A stretch of DNA of 64,000 nt from CAYPNP01 sp964412195 (GTDB taxonomy: Bacteria; Acidobacteriota; JAAYUB01): positions 124,001-188,000 of the forward strand of contig CAYPNP010000008.1 in the NCBI GenBank assembly GCA_964412195.1, in the 5' to 3' direction. Below, one piece after another: positions 34,094-42,961 of the stretch. How positions within the stretch are numbered: position 1 is the first letter of the stretch; every line of letters begins with the position of its first letter. The notes below the pieces were generated by a model. That model saw only the letters and a program-made list of their open reading frames with translations, was not told the origin of the DNA and searched no databases. The position numbers and the translations under genes were made by a program.

Positions 34094-35812
34094 ATGCACA
34101 TGTTCTGCTTCCAGTGCCAGGAAACGGGGGAGAACCGCGGCTGCCGCTTCTTCGGCGCCTGCGGCAAGCAGGAGGAGACCGCCAATTACCAGGATCTCCT
34201 GATCTACACGCTCAAGGGGCTGGCCGTCTGCCACGAGCGGCTCCAGGCCGCCGGCGGTCCCCAGCCGGACCGCGAAACGGCGCTGTTCATCGCCTATGCG
34301 CTGTTCTCGACCATCACCAACGTCAATTTCGACCCGGAGCGGGTGCGCGGCCTGGTCAGCCAGGGGCTGCACCTCAAGGAGAAGCTGCTGGCAGAACATT
34401 CCGGCCTGCTGGACGGCGAGGATAGCCCCGCGGCCGGCTGGTTCCCGGCCGACCCCGACGAGATGCGCCAGAAGGCGTACCAGGTGGGGATCCTCTTCGG
34501 CGATCCTGACGAGGACATCCGCTCCTTGCGGGAGACCATCACGTACGGCCTGAAAGGGCTGGCCGCTTACCATTATCACGCCTTGATCCTGGACCAGGAC
34601 GACCGCGAGCTGACCCGGTTCACGCTCCGGGCGTTGGCGGCGATCACCCGCGACTTGCCCCTCGACCAGCTCCTGGGGCTGGCGCTGGAGACCGGCTCCG
34701 CCACCATCCGTTCCATGGCCCTGCTGGACCGGGCCAACAGCGCCGCCTACGGCCATCCCGAGATCACGAGGGTTCCCCTGGGCGTGCGGAACGCGCCCGG
34801 CATCCTCATCACCGGCCACGACCTCAAGGACATGGAGGAACTGCTGGAACAGACCGCGGGCACGGGCGTGGACGTCTACACCCATTCCGAGATGCTGCCG
34901 GCCCATTATTACCCGGCCTTCAAGCAATATCCCCATTTGGCGGGCAACTACGGCAACGCCTGGTGGAACCAGGAGCACGACTTCGCCGCCTTCCGGGGCC
35001 CGATCCTGGTCACCTCCAACTGCATCGTCCCCGTGGCCGACGCGTACCGGGAGCGGATCTTCACCACCGGCCCGGCCGCCTATCCCGGCCTGCCGCATGT
35101 CTGGCCGGACCCGGCGACGGGGCGCAAGGACTTCTCCGCCCTGATCCGGCTGGCAAAGAGCTGTCCGCCGCCGGACCCGCTGGACAGCGGCGAATTCGTC
35201 GGCGGCTTCGGCCGGAACCAGCTGGAGCAGCTGGCCGGCCGGATCGCCGAGCTGGTCCGCAGCGGGGAGATCCGAAATTTCCTGGTCATGGGCGGGTGCG
35301 ACGGGCGGGACCCGGCCCGCGACTACTACCGACAGCTGGCTGCGCGGCTGCCCGAAGGAACGGTGATCCTCACCGCGGGCTGCGCCAAGTTCCGATTCAT
35401 GCACGTGCCGGTGGGGACCATCGCGGGCGTGCCCCGGATCCTGGACGCCGGCCAGTGCAACGACTGCTACGCCCTGGTCAACATCGCCCTGAAGTTGAAA
35501 GAAGTCTTCGGTGCAGCGGACATCAACGACCTGCCAGTCGCCTACGACATCCCCTGGTACGACCAGAAGGCCGTGGCCGTCCTGCTCGCCCTGTTGTCCC
35601 TCGGCGTGCGGCGGATCCGCCTGGGACCGACCCTGCCGGCGTTCCTGTCCCCCGCCGTGCGCCGCATCCTGGTGGAGAAATTCGACCTCCGGCCGATCAC
35701 CACGCCGCAGGAGGACCTCGCCGCGATGCTGGGCGGCCGATCAATCAATGCGGAACTCAGGAACTCAGGAAAAGAGCAGCCCAAAGACCCAATCGTGCTT
35801 GTAAAAAGCTGA
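34094..35812 (+). CDS. hcp: Hybrid cluster protein (hydroxylamine/NO reductase)
   Basis: A 572-residue Fe-S protein that detoxifies NO or hydroxylamine in anaerobic cells. The N-terminal cluster cysteines 5, 8, 17 and 23 (CxxC-x8-C-x5-C) mark a class I-type spacing. Hybrid-cluster ligands lie in TGHDLKDMEE, YTHSEMLPAHYYP, VTSNCIVP, GGCDGR, TAGCAKFRF and GQCNDCYA. GGAG precedes the ATG. The last ~20 residues (from SINAELRNSG) are not family-like and are encoded by an intergenic-type repeat that has overrun the 3' end. The cluster domains are intact, so activity is expected. An FNR-type promoter lies upstream. Confidence 0.95.
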   Translation: MHMFCFQCQETGENRGCRFFGACGKQEETANYQDLLIYTLKGLAVCHERLQAAGGPQPDRETALFIAYALFSTITNVNFDPERVRGLVSQGLHLKEKLLAEHSGLLDGEDSPAAGWFPADPDEMRQKAYQVGILFGDPDEDIRSLRETITYGLKGLAAYHYHALILDQDDRELTRFTLRALAAITRDLPLDQLLGLALETGSATIRSMALLDRANSAAYGHPEITRVPLGVRNAPGILITGHDLKDMEELLEQTAGTGVDVYTHSEMLPAHYYPAFKQYPHLAGNYGNAWWNQEHDFAAFRGPILVTSNCIVPVADAYRERIFTTGPAAYPGLPHVWPDPATGRKDFSALIRLAKSCPPPDPLDSGEFVGGFGRNQLEQLAGRIAELVRSGEIRNFLVMGGCDGRDPARDYYRQLAARLPEGTVILTAGCAKFRFMHVPVGTIAGVPRILDAGQCNDCYALVNIALKLKEVFGAADINDLPVAYDIPWYDQKAVAVLLALLSLGVRRIRLGPTLPAFLSPAVRRILVEKFDLRPITTPQEDLAAMLGGRSINAELRNSGKEQPKDPIVLVKS

Positions 35813-35903
35813 AAAAAAGAGATAGGCAGGATATCAGGCCGGCATTGATGTCCTCCACATGGTTGAGCGGGTCGGTTCCGGCTCCCTTCCTTTCCTGAGT
35901 TCC
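35741..35903. repeat. Inverted-repeat element overlapping the hcp 3' end
   Basis: GGAACTCAGGAACTCAGGAA (from 35752) is mirrored by TTTCCTGAGTTCC (35891-35903), and ATCAATGC (35744-35751) by GCATTGAT (35842-35849). The interior is A+T-richer than its surroundings. The hcp stop codon lies inside it. Confidence 0.6.
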
Positions 35904-35962
35904 ATATTCCATGCTTTCCCGTTCCAACTGGCAACTTTTCAGGAAAAATCCATCAGTATGAG

Positions 35963-35982
35963 AAGCGCCGGAGGGCGCTTTT
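35963..35982 (+). terminator. Short intrinsic terminator after hcp
   Basis: AAGCGCC (35963-35969) and GGCGCTT (35974-35980) form a 7-base stem with a four-base loop, followed by TT. Short T run, so moderate confidence. Confidence 0.5.
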
Positions 35983-35999
35983 CATCTTTCAGACGTAGA

Positions 36000-37229
36000 A
36001 TGGCCATGGTTCGACGCATCCTGCACACCTATCGCGACGCCTACTCCGGGCTGCCCCGGATGGCCTGGATCCTGTCGCTGGTCGAGCTGGTCAACCGCAG
36101 CGGGACCATGGTCATCTTCTTCCTGGGCATCTATGTCACCCAGAAACTCGGCTACTCCGTCATCCAGGCCGGCTACGTGCTGGGCGCCTGGGGAGCGGGG
36201 TCGCTGGCCGGCGCGTATTTGGGCGGCTGGCTCTGCGACCGGATCGGCACCCACGTCGTCCAGAAACTGAGCCTGCTGCTGACGGGGATCCTGTTCGTCG
36301 GGTTGAGCTTCGTCCACGCCTACTTGCCGCTGATGGCCCTCGTGTTCGTCACCGGACTGGTCAGCGACGCGCTCCACCCCGCCAACGGGACCGCCATGGC
36401 CCGGGCCTGCCCGCCCGAGCTGCGGGTGAAGGGATTCGCCCTGAACCGGTTGGCGGCCAACCTCGGCGTGACTGTCGGACCGGTGGTAGGCGGCTACCTG
36501 GCCATGACGGATTACCGTCTGCTGTTCTGGGTCGACGGCGCCACCTGCCTGCTTGCGGCGGGCGTGTTGTGGTCCCTGCTTCCAGGATCCACGGCGCCGT
36601 CCGCCGGGGCGGCCGCCGCCGGCGACCACGGGATCTCGCCCTGGCGGGACCGGATCTTCCTGGCCATGGTGGGCCTGATGCTGGGGCTGGGGATGATCTT
36701 CGCCCAGCTCTTCAGCACATTCCCGCTCTATCTCCGGGACGTCTACGGCTTTCCGGAAAACCGCATTGGTTATGCCATCGCCGTGAACACGGTCCTGATC
36801 ACGTTCTGCGAAATGATCCTGCTCCACCGGCTGGCCCGGATTCCGCCCGGCCGGCTGATTGCCGCGGGCGCCCTGTTTTTCGGCCTCGGATTCGGGATGA
36901 TGCCCCTGGGGCGGGGGATGGCCTATGCCGCCCTGACCGTCGCCGTCTGGACGGTGGGTGAGATGGTGGCGCTGCCGACTCTGGCCGGCATGGTGGCCAA
37001 CCGCGCCGGCGAATCCCACCAGGGGCGGTACATGGCGGTGTTCAGCCTGTCGTTCACCCTCTCGTCCATTGTCGGCCCGGTGGCCGGCACCGCGGTCTAC
37101 GACCGCTGGGGCGGAGACTGGGTCTGGGCCGGCGTCGGGGCCCTGAGCATCCTGCTGTGGATCGGCTTCTCCCGCCTGGCGACCCACCTGTCGGCGGCGG
37201 CCGGGGCCGATCGGCCGGCCGGCCGATAA
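36000..37229 (+). CDS. MFS-type major facilitator transporter
   Basis: A 409-residue, 12-helix major facilitator permease. The loop 2-3 motif appears as GAYLGGWLCDRIGTH, and the loop 8-9 counterpart is LHRLARIPPGR. The second half repeats the fold (helices from about residue 215). The start is taken at ATG 36000, with ATG 36006 as an alternative. Upstream in-frame codons run into the hcp terminator and repeat. No ribosome-binding site is obvious. It resembles the MdtH/YceL-like drug-efflux branch. The substrate cannot be told. Confidence 0.82.
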   Translation: MAMVRRILHTYRDAYSGLPRMAWILSLVELVNRSGTMVIFFLGIYVTQKLGYSVIQAGYVLGAWGAGSLAGAYLGGWLCDRIGTHVVQKLSLLLTGILFVGLSFVHAYLPLMALVFVTGLVSDALHPANGTAMARACPPELRVKGFALNRLAANLGVTVGPVVGGYLAMTDYRLLFWVDGATCLLAAGVLWSLLPGSTAPSAGAAAAGDHGISPWRDRIFLAMVGLMLGLGMIFAQLFSTFPLYLRDVYGFPENRIGYAIAVNTVLITFCEMILLHRLARIPPGRLIAAGALFFGLGFGMMPLGRGMAYAALTVAVWTVGEMVALPTLAGMVANRAGESHQGRYMAVFSLSFTLSSIVGPVAGTAVYDRWGGDWVWAGVGALSILLWIGFSRLATHLSAAAGADRPAGR

Positions 37230-37277
37230 TCGTCCGGCATCGGACGAATTGGCCGGCGTTCTGGATTCCATTCGGTT

Positions 37278-37283
37278 TATAAT
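37278..37283 (+). promoter_or_regulatory. -10 element before the coiled-coil protein gene
   Basis: A perfect TATAAT 29 bases before the GTG start, without a recognisable -35. Confidence 0.3.
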
Positions 37284-37311
37284 GTCATGATCATTCCCCC
37301 GGAGGTGCATT

Positions 37312-38247
37312 GTGTTCCGATCGGACAGCCGCGCCATGGTCCTTGTCACGGGACTGCTTCTTGCCCTGGTTCCGGTGATTGCCGGCGGAAGCCTGCGGGC
37401 CGCCGGCGCCCCATCCGGCAACAATCCGCAGTTGGAAAAGATCCGGGACGAGGTCGCGGACGAATCGGTCCAGAGCCTGGCGGGGGAAAGCCTGAACGAG
37501 ATGGCAAAGAAGCATGGCTACAAGACCTTCGGCGCCATCGTCAAAGTGATCCCTTACGACGACTGGGCGGCTGCGATCGGATCAGCCACCGGGGGGGACA
37601 GCAAAGCCGCGACGCAAAACTTCACCAAGGGGATCCTCAAGGCATTGGCCGCCGCTGGCGCCGAAGTGGGCACCGCCGCCGTGGTGGGCACCTCCTCGAC
37701 GGTGGCCGCCCCGCTGGTGGTGAGCATCGGCGCCGCCGTCCTGACCGGCATGGTGTTCGACGCCCTGGTCGACGACGCCCAGGTCGATATCCGGGACCGG
37801 CTCAAGCGCCTCCAAGAAGACGAAGCGAAGAAGACGGAGCAGGAGAAGAAGAAGTTCGAGTTCGACAAGCAGATGGTGGTGGGCCAGTTGGTCTTGCTGC
37901 AGGCCGACGCCACTTCGCTGCAGCTGGATTACAAGAAGCTCGTGGCCGATTACGCCCAGGAACGCATCAGCCGGGAAGCCTTCGACGCGAAGGTGGCCGA
38001 GCTGAACGCGAAATGGGCCCAACTCAGCACCGAGTACAGCAAGGTGCGGGACAAGCTCCGCACCATGGTCCCGACCGGCCTGGAGGCCCAGCTCAACGAA
38101 CTGCGCGAGCGGCACCGCGCCCTCAAGGCACAGTTGGACGCTTCCGGAGGGCACGACGAGGCCGCCTACGCGGAGATGAAGGCGGTATACCAGGAATACC
38201 TCCGGGTGAAAAAGCAGCTGGATGCCCAGAAGGCCGGCGGGAAGTGA
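37312..38247 (+). CDS. Exported coiled-coil protein of unknown function
   Basis: A 311-residue protein starting at GTG (37312) with GGAGG seven bases upstream. A signal peptide or signal anchor covers about residues 9-31. A Gly/Ala/Val-rich hydrophobic stretch (about 110-150, GTAAVVGTSSTVAAPLVVSI) could insert in a membrane. The C-terminal half (about 155-311) is highly charged heptad-type coiled coil (for example EAKKTEQEKKKFEFDKQ). No known family was recognised. The architecture suggests a membrane-associated scaffold. Confidence 0.75.
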   Translation: MFRSDSRAMVLVTGLLLALVPVIAGGSLRAAGAPSGNNPQLEKIRDEVADESVQSLAGESLNEMAKKHGYKTFGAIVKVIPYDDWAAAIGSATGGDSKAATQNFTKGILKALAAAGAEVGTAAVVGTSSTVAAPLVVSIGAAVLTGMVFDALVDDAQVDIRDRLKRLQEDEAKKTEQEKKKFEFDKQMVVGQLVLLQADATSLQLDYKKLVADYAQERISREAFDAKVAELNAKWAQLSTEYSKVRDKLRTMVPTGLEAQLNELRERHRALKAQLDASGGHDEAAYAEMKAVYQEYLRVKKQLDAQKAGGK

Positions 38248-38275
38248 ATCCTGCCCACGTGGAATGATACCGCCC

Positions 38276-39526
38276 ATGAACACACCTTTTCGTTATCTCG
38301 TCGTGGCCTCTCCGCTCCACGACGATCGGGCCCGGGATGCCATCGCCGCCGCGTACCGACGGACGCTGACCGCCGCAGGCGGCACGCCCGCCTCCGGCGA
38401 CGACTGGTCGGATTCGGCGCCGATGGTCTACATGATCCTGACCGGCGGCACGGAGCAGGAGGTGCTCCGCCTGCGGGCGCTCCGCTCGGCCGCCCAGCCG
38501 GGCGAACCGGTCCTGCTGCTGGCGCATCCGGGCCACAACTCGCTGCCGGCCGCCCTGGAGATCCTGGCCCGGCTCCACCAGGAGGGGCAGACCGGCCGGA
38601 TCATTTTCCTGGCCGGCCCCACGGACGCGACCGGCCTGGACGCCCTGGCGGAAGCGGTGCGCGCAGTGGACGCCGCGGCGTTCCTTCGCCGGGCCCGGAT
38701 CGGCGTCGTGGGCCGGCCGTCCGACTGGCTGGTGGCCAGCGTCCCCGAACCGGCCGCCGTGAAGCGGCGGTGGGGTCCCGCATTGGTGGGAATCCCGCTG
38801 GACCGGGTGCACGCGCGGCTGGCCGCGGGCGCCCCCGGCCGGAGCTGGCCCGGCCGTCCGCGGGCGGTGGTCGAACCGGCCCCGTCGGACCTGGACCACT
38901 CCGCGGCCGTCTACGAGGCCCTCCGCGAAATCGCCGCCGATCACGAACTGGATGCCCTCACCGTCCGCTGCTTCGACCTGGTGACCGCCGACCGGGCCAC
39001 CGGCTGCCTGGCCCTGGCCCGGCTCAGCGACGAGGGCGTCCCGGCCGGTTGCGAGGGGGACATCCCCTCGGTGCTCGGCCTGCTCTGGATCCACCGCCTC
39101 ACCGGGCGCCCCGGCTGGATGGCCAACCCCGCCCGGGTGGAGCCCGCCGCCGGCCGGCTCCTGCTGGCCCACTGCACGGTGCCTCTGGACCTGGTCGGGG
39201 AGCACGTGCTGCGGTCCCACTTCGAGAGCGGACTGGGAGCGGCGATCCAAGGCGAACTGCCGTCCGGCGACGCGACCCTGTTCCGGATCGGCGGATCGGA
39301 ACTGGAACGTCTCTGGATCACGGAAGGGACGGGCGAAGCCGCCCCGCCCGAAGAGGGCCTGTGCCGCACCCAGCTGACGGTCAGAGTCCCTCCGGCGGCC
39401 GCCGCCGACCTCCTGGCCCGCCCGCTGGGCAACCACCTGTTGTATGCGCCCGGCCGCTGGCGGTCCCTGCTCGAAACCGGCGCCGCTTTGCAGGGACCGA
39501 TCCAGGTCACCAGCTTCGGTGCCTGA
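38276..39526 (+). CDS. L-fucose/L-arabinose isomerase-fold protein
   Basis: A 416-residue cytosolic protein resembling the L-fucose isomerase and related proteins family: an N-terminal Rossmann-like part (YLVVASPLHDDR, LLLAHPGHNSLPAALEIL) and a C-terminal isomerase-like domain with CEGDIPSVLGLLWIHRLTG and LAHCTVPLDL. CEGD and HCTVP match positions of metal-binding residues in the family. The ATG at 38276 is used. ATG 38264 and an earlier in-frame ATG at 38222 are possible. Substrate unknown. No sugar catabolic genes are adjacent. Confidence 0.75.
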   Translation: MNTPFRYLVVASPLHDDRARDAIAAAYRRTLTAAGGTPASGDDWSDSAPMVYMILTGGTEQEVLRLRALRSAAQPGEPVLLLAHPGHNSLPAALEILARLHQEGQTGRIIFLAGPTDATGLDALAEAVRAVDAAAFLRRARIGVVGRPSDWLVASVPEPAAVKRRWGPALVGIPLDRVHARLAAGAPGRSWPGRPRAVVEPAPSDLDHSAAVYEALREIAADHELDALTVRCFDLVTADRATGCLALARLSDEGVPAGCEGDIPSVLGLLWIHRLTGRPGWMANPARVEPAAGRLLLAHCTVPLDLVGEHVLRSHFESGLGAAIQGELPSGDATLFRIGGSELERLWITEGTGEAAPPEEGLCRTQLTVRVPPAAAADLLARPLGNHLLYAPGRWRSLLETGAALQGPIQVTSFGA

Positions 39527-39543
39527 GCGCCGCTCCTCCCGGC

Positions 39544-39572
39544 TTGCCGGCCGCGCCGTCTTGTGGCACAAT
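39544..39572 (+). promoter_or_regulatory. Possible promoter of the FmdB-type gene
   Basis: TTGCCG (39544-39549), a 17-base spacer and CACAAT (39567-39572), 34 bases upstream of the ATG. Confidence 0.45.
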
Positions 39573-39606
39573 GGGCCGTCGCTCGGCGACAGGAGGTTCT
39601 GACATC

Positions 39607-39849
39607 ATGCCGATCTTCGAATACACATGCCGCGGATGCGGTTATTTGTTTGAATCTTTGGAGTTTACACCTGCCGATTCGCCGGCGGCCTGCCCCCGGT
39701 GCGGCGCCGGCGAGTTGGAGCGGATCCTGTCGGCGGCGGCTGTCCACACCCGGGGATCCGCGTCCGCGCCGCTCCCCTGCGGCGGCACCGGCGCCTGTTG
39801 CGGCAGCGACCTCCCCCGGAGCGCCAAGCCCTGCATGGGCGGGGACTGA
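39607..39849 (+). CDS. FmdB-family zinc-ribbon protein
   Basis: An 80-residue protein with the FmdB/CxxC_CxxC_SSSS domain. It opens MPIFEYTCRGCG, continues LFESLEF, and has the second pair CPRCG near residue 29 and further cysteines near the C-terminus (CGGTGACCG). AGGAGG lies upstream of the ATG. Members are small regulatory or metal-binding proteins of poorly known function. A strong terminator follows immediately. Confidence 0.9.
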   Translation: MPIFEYTCRGCGYLFESLEFTPADSPAACPRCGAGELERILSAAAVHTRGSASAPLPCGGTGACCGSDLPRSAKPCMGGD

Positions 39850-39872
39850 GAAACACCCTCCTGAAAGTCAGA

Positions 39873-39908
39873 ACCCGCCGGAGGGCGGCTGCCCTCCGGC
39901 GGTTTTTG
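39873..39908 (+). terminator. Strong rho-independent terminator after the FmdB-type gene
   Basis: CCGCCGGAGGGC pairs with GCCCTCCGGCGG over a GGCT loop, followed by TTTTTG. It also separates this gene from the convergent TonB receptor gene. Confidence 0.92.
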
Positions 39909-39923
39909 TCTATTCCCTGCGCT

Positions 39924-42212
39924 TCAGAACTGATATTGCGCTGCGATTGTCAACGCGCGGCCCGGCTCTGGGACTTTCGTGCCCGAGGCGAACGGGTCGC
40001 GCCGGTACGAGAAGTAATCGAAGTACTTACGATCGAACAGGTTGTTCAGGTTGAGCGAGACCCGGAATTGCCGATACTCGCCGCCCACCGACAGGTTCAT
40101 CACGCCGTATCCCGCCGTGGTCTGCTCCTGGAGGTCCGCGTCCACCCGCTCCTGGGCGGCGGACGCCACGCCTTCCGCCTGGCCGAAGATCCAGCCGGCG
40201 TCATACCGGATGCGCGCCCGGGCGGTGAACGGCGGGATCTCCGCCAGATAGGGGGAGTGCAGTGGCAGGGCGCCGTCCAGGTCCTTGGTTCCACGAACCC
40301 AGGCCAGATCACCGGAAACGAAGAGCCGGTTCGTCACCGCCACGGACAGATCCCCCTCGCCGCCCCAGATCCGGGCGGCGACGTTGCCGTACGACCGGGC
40401 ATAAGCGTTCATGATCCCGCTTACGGGGTGCTGCCGCGGCTGGGAGTAGACCGTGATAAAATCATGAACGAATTGGTAATACAACGTTCCCGCCGCGGTC
40501 CACACGCCGTGCCGCCAGCGGGCGCCGCCCTCGAGGCCGGTGGTGCGGACGGGGTCCAGCTCGGGATTGCCCACCCAGTCCGAACCCATCCGCCGGAGGG
40601 CGAAATACCGCTCCTGGGGATCGGGGAAGCGGACGGTGTGGCCCAGGCCGGTGGTGAGCTCCACGTCGCGGGCGAGCGTCCAGGTGGCCTGGATGAAGCC
40701 GGAGGGGGCGGTGGCGGTGGCGGACGTCGACCGGGTGTCCTGGAAGGCGTAGTACAGGTTCGTGTTGGCCAATTCCGGATCCGCGGCGCTGTGTGAGCGA
40801 TCCACCCGGCCGCCTGCCCGCAGCCGGAGGCGATCCGAGAAGGAATGCTCGTACACCGCGAACGCGCCGACGGTGTCATCGACCACGTCCGGGATTGAGG
40901 CCTGGGGATTGTAGCCCATTCCGGCCATTTGGGTGGTGGTGTCCCACCGCCGCCGGGAGAGTTCCAAGCCGAACGTCAGGCCGGACCAGACGGTTTCCAC
41001 CCGGCCCCCGGCCATGCTCGAAAAAGCGTCGGTGCCCATGCTGTAGCCCCGCGGGGCAGGGGCGCCGCTGGTCCGGTCGGCGTCCGTCATCCAGTGCTGC
41101 ACCCGGTTGCCGTATACCTGCACCGAGAACCGCTCCAGGAAACCGGGGAAGTCGTCGATCCGGTACTGGACGTTGGCCCGGTCGGCGTTGTCGTAGACGG
41201 CGTCCATCTGCAGGGTGGGGTAAAGGACATGGTCGGCCTGCTGACGCGTGTACCCGAGACGGAGCGTGTGGCCCTCCGCCGGCGCGAAAGCGCCCTGGAC
41301 CCAGCCGGTATGGATCCGGAAGGCGTCCGAATCCCCGGCGCCCGGCAGGTAATTGGCGTACGCGGTGAACGGAACCCCGTCTCCGTCCTCGTACACTCCC
41401 GACTGGCGGTAGGTGTAGCCGCCCCGCAGGGCCCAGCGGTCCCCGCCGCCGGAGACCGACACCGACGGATTGACGTACCCGAAAGAGCCGCCGGCCATGG
41501 AGACGCGGCCCGAGAAACCGGGTTCCGGCGGGGCGGTCACCACGTTGACCACGCCGGCCACCCCGCCCAGGTGCGTTACGTCGAACGGGCCCTTGCCCAG
41601 CTCCACCCGCTCCACCTCGGCAAAATCGACGTGAAAAGCCGGCGGGTCCATCCGGTTGGGGCAGGCGCCGTGGAGGGGCGCCCCGTCAATCAGGACCGAC
41701 ACGTTGTCGCCATGCTGCCCCCGCACGACCACGTCATTGGCGATGGCGCCCCGGCGCTGCATCCAGACTCCGGCCACCCCGCCCAGGGCCTCCCCGATGT
41801 CGCGGGCCCCCGACTCCCGGAGGGCGGTGTATTCCAGGCCCGTGCCCGGTGCGGTGGCCCGCACGTGGACGACCTCGCCCCCGGCCAGGCGCTCCAGGGT
41901 CAGGCGAACCTCCGGGCGCTGCCCGGAAGCGACCGCGACCGCCTCCGCGGTGACCGGCTCGAAGCCGTCCAGCTCCGCCCGCACCCGGTAGGTCCCTTCC
42001 GGCAGTTCCCCGGCGTGGAACACGCCTTCCGTGCCGGTCACCAGGCGGGCGGCCACTCTCGCGGAGGCGTCCTCCACGATCACGCTCACCCCGGGAATCC
42101 CCGTTCCGGATCCGGTGACGACAAAACCATGGATGTCCCCGTTCCCCACCGCCCAACCGACACACAAACACAGTAATATCAACAACATACAACCATCAAT
42201 ACTCTGCCGCAT
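39924..42212 (-). CDS. TonB-dependent outer-membrane receptor, OprC/NosA-like (copper type)
   Basis: A 762-residue receptor with a signal peptide (1-23), an N-terminal carboxypeptidase-regulatory beta domain (about 27-110), a plug domain (about 120-235) and a 22-strand barrel ending in the canonical aromatic (AAQYQF). Three features match copper-uptake OprC proteins: the plug motif ACPNRMDPP, in which Cys184 and Met188 form CxxxM, and a barrel HxM at His373 and Met375. In OprC these four side chains bind Cu. The 189-residue gap between the halves is close to the OprC spacing. A Cys-rich exported protein is encoded directly upstream. The TonB box is not obvious. Confidence 0.9.
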   Translation of the reverse strand: MRQSIDGCMLLILLCLCVGWAVGNGDIHGFVVTGSGTGIPGVSVIVEDASARVAARLVTGTEGVFHAGELPEGTYRVRAELDGFEPVTAEAVAVASGQRPEVRLTLERLAGGEVVHVRATAPGTGLEYTALRESGARDIGEALGGVAGVWMQRRGAIANDVVVRGQHGDNVSVLIDGAPLHGACPNRMDPPAFHVDFAEVERVELGKGPFDVTHLGGVAGVVNVVTAPPEPGFSGRVSMAGGSFGYVNPSVSVSGGGDRWALRGGYTYRQSGVYEDGDGVPFTAYANYLPGAGDSDAFRIHTGWVQGAFAPAEGHTLRLGYTRQQADHVLYPTLQMDAVYDNADRANVQYRIDDFPGFLERFSVQVYGNRVQHWMTDADRTSGAPAPRGYSMGTDAFSSMAGGRVETVWSGLTFGLELSRRRWDTTTQMAGMGYNPQASIPDVVDDTVGAFAVYEHSFSDRLRLRAGGRVDRSHSAADPELANTNLYYAFQDTRSTSATATAPSGFIQATWTLARDVELTTGLGHTVRFPDPQERYFALRRMGSDWVGNPELDPVRTTGLEGGARWRHGVWTAAGTLYYQFVHDFITVYSQPRQHPVSGIMNAYARSYGNVAARIWGGEGDLSVAVTNRLFVSGDLAWVRGTKDLDGALPLHSPYLAEIPPFTARARIRYDAGWIFGQAEGVASAAQERVDADLQEQTTAGYGVMNLSVGGEYRQFRVSLNLNNLFDRKYFDYFSYRRDPFASGTKVPEPGRALTIAAQYQF

Positions 42213-42353
42213 AAAGTCCTCCTCCGCATGGCAACATCCGACTGGGCGAAGGCCCGTCTCTTCCCGCCGGCGTCTCTGAGCGGCGGTCTACTGGTCAGCG
42301 TTGCTTCCTGACGTCGCGACCGGCCGGAATGCACCGGAGACGCCCGAATTGAA

Positions 42354-42800
42354 CTATGCGGCGAGTCGGGGGGGCGGGTCCGGGGGACGGCGGGGTTGGT
42401 CCCTTCCGGGGAGGGGCCCGGCTTCCTTTCCGCAACCGCAGGATCCGGGAACCGGGCGGGCGGGATGGCCGAGAGCGGCGGCTTGTTGGGGATTGTGTGT
42501 CAGCGTGATCATTTCGGGCGGCTGTTCGTCTGCGCCCCGGCCGGCGTAGCAGCTGCACGCGACGGGCGCCTCGTCGCCGGCACCCTCCCGTCCAGCGCTG
42601 CAGCACGGGCAGGAGCAGGTCTCCCCCGGCTTGTGGCGGCAACCGCAGCGGGGATTGGAGCATTCCCCGGAAGAGCCCGGATGGACGGAGCCTTCCGGCA
42701 GCAGACAAGCTTCCAGCGCCGGCCCGGCGAACAGGACCGCCCACAGCAGAAATACTGGCCGAAATCCGGCGCCCCTCGGTCTTCCCCACCGTGTGGCCAT
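42354..42800 (-). CDS. Small Cys-rich exported protein next to the copper receptor
   Basis: A 148-residue protein with a signal peptide or anchor (about residues 13-32, FLLWAVLFAGPALEAC) and twelve cysteines in clusters: ECSNPRCGC, ETCSCPCC, VACSC and SCGCGKE. The C-terminus is Pro/Arg-rich. No family was recognised. The cysteine density suggests metal binding (copper or zinc). The ATG at 42800 is preceded by AGAGAGG. An ATG at 42848 would add residues without signal character. It is on the same strand and 141 bases upstream of the TonB receptor, so the pair may form one unit. A competing plus-strand frame over the same DNA is less protein-like. Confidence 0.65.
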   Translation of the reverse strand: MATRWGRPRGAGFRPVFLLWAVLFAGPALEACLLPEGSVHPGSSGECSNPRCGCRHKPGETCSCPCCSAGREGAGDEAPVACSCYAGRGADEQPPEMITLTHNPQQAAALGHPARPVPGSCGCGKEAGPLPGRDQPRRPPDPPPRLAA

Positions 42801-42902
42801 CAGGACCTCTCTGGCTATAAGGCATCCCATCCGGCAGATGGGGGGCAATCCGCATCACTTGGATGGCGGAACCGGGGCGAAGTGTTCGGATTGGGAAATC
42901 TT

Positions 42903-42931
42903 TTGACTTCGGCACCGATCGCCGGTAGAGT
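42903..42931 (+). promoter_or_regulatory. Sigma70-type promoter of the response regulator gene
   Basis: TTGACT (42903-42908), a 17-base spacer and TAGAGT (42926-42931), 31 bases upstream of the ATG at 42962. Confidence 0.65.
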
Positions 42932-42961
42932 ATCCTTCATTCGAAATACGGTACGGAAGCG

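Noticed and set aside
38252..38267. CCACGTGGAA word resembling parS before the isomerase-like gene
   Set aside because: About 10 of 16 matches. The palindrome ends are not conserved.
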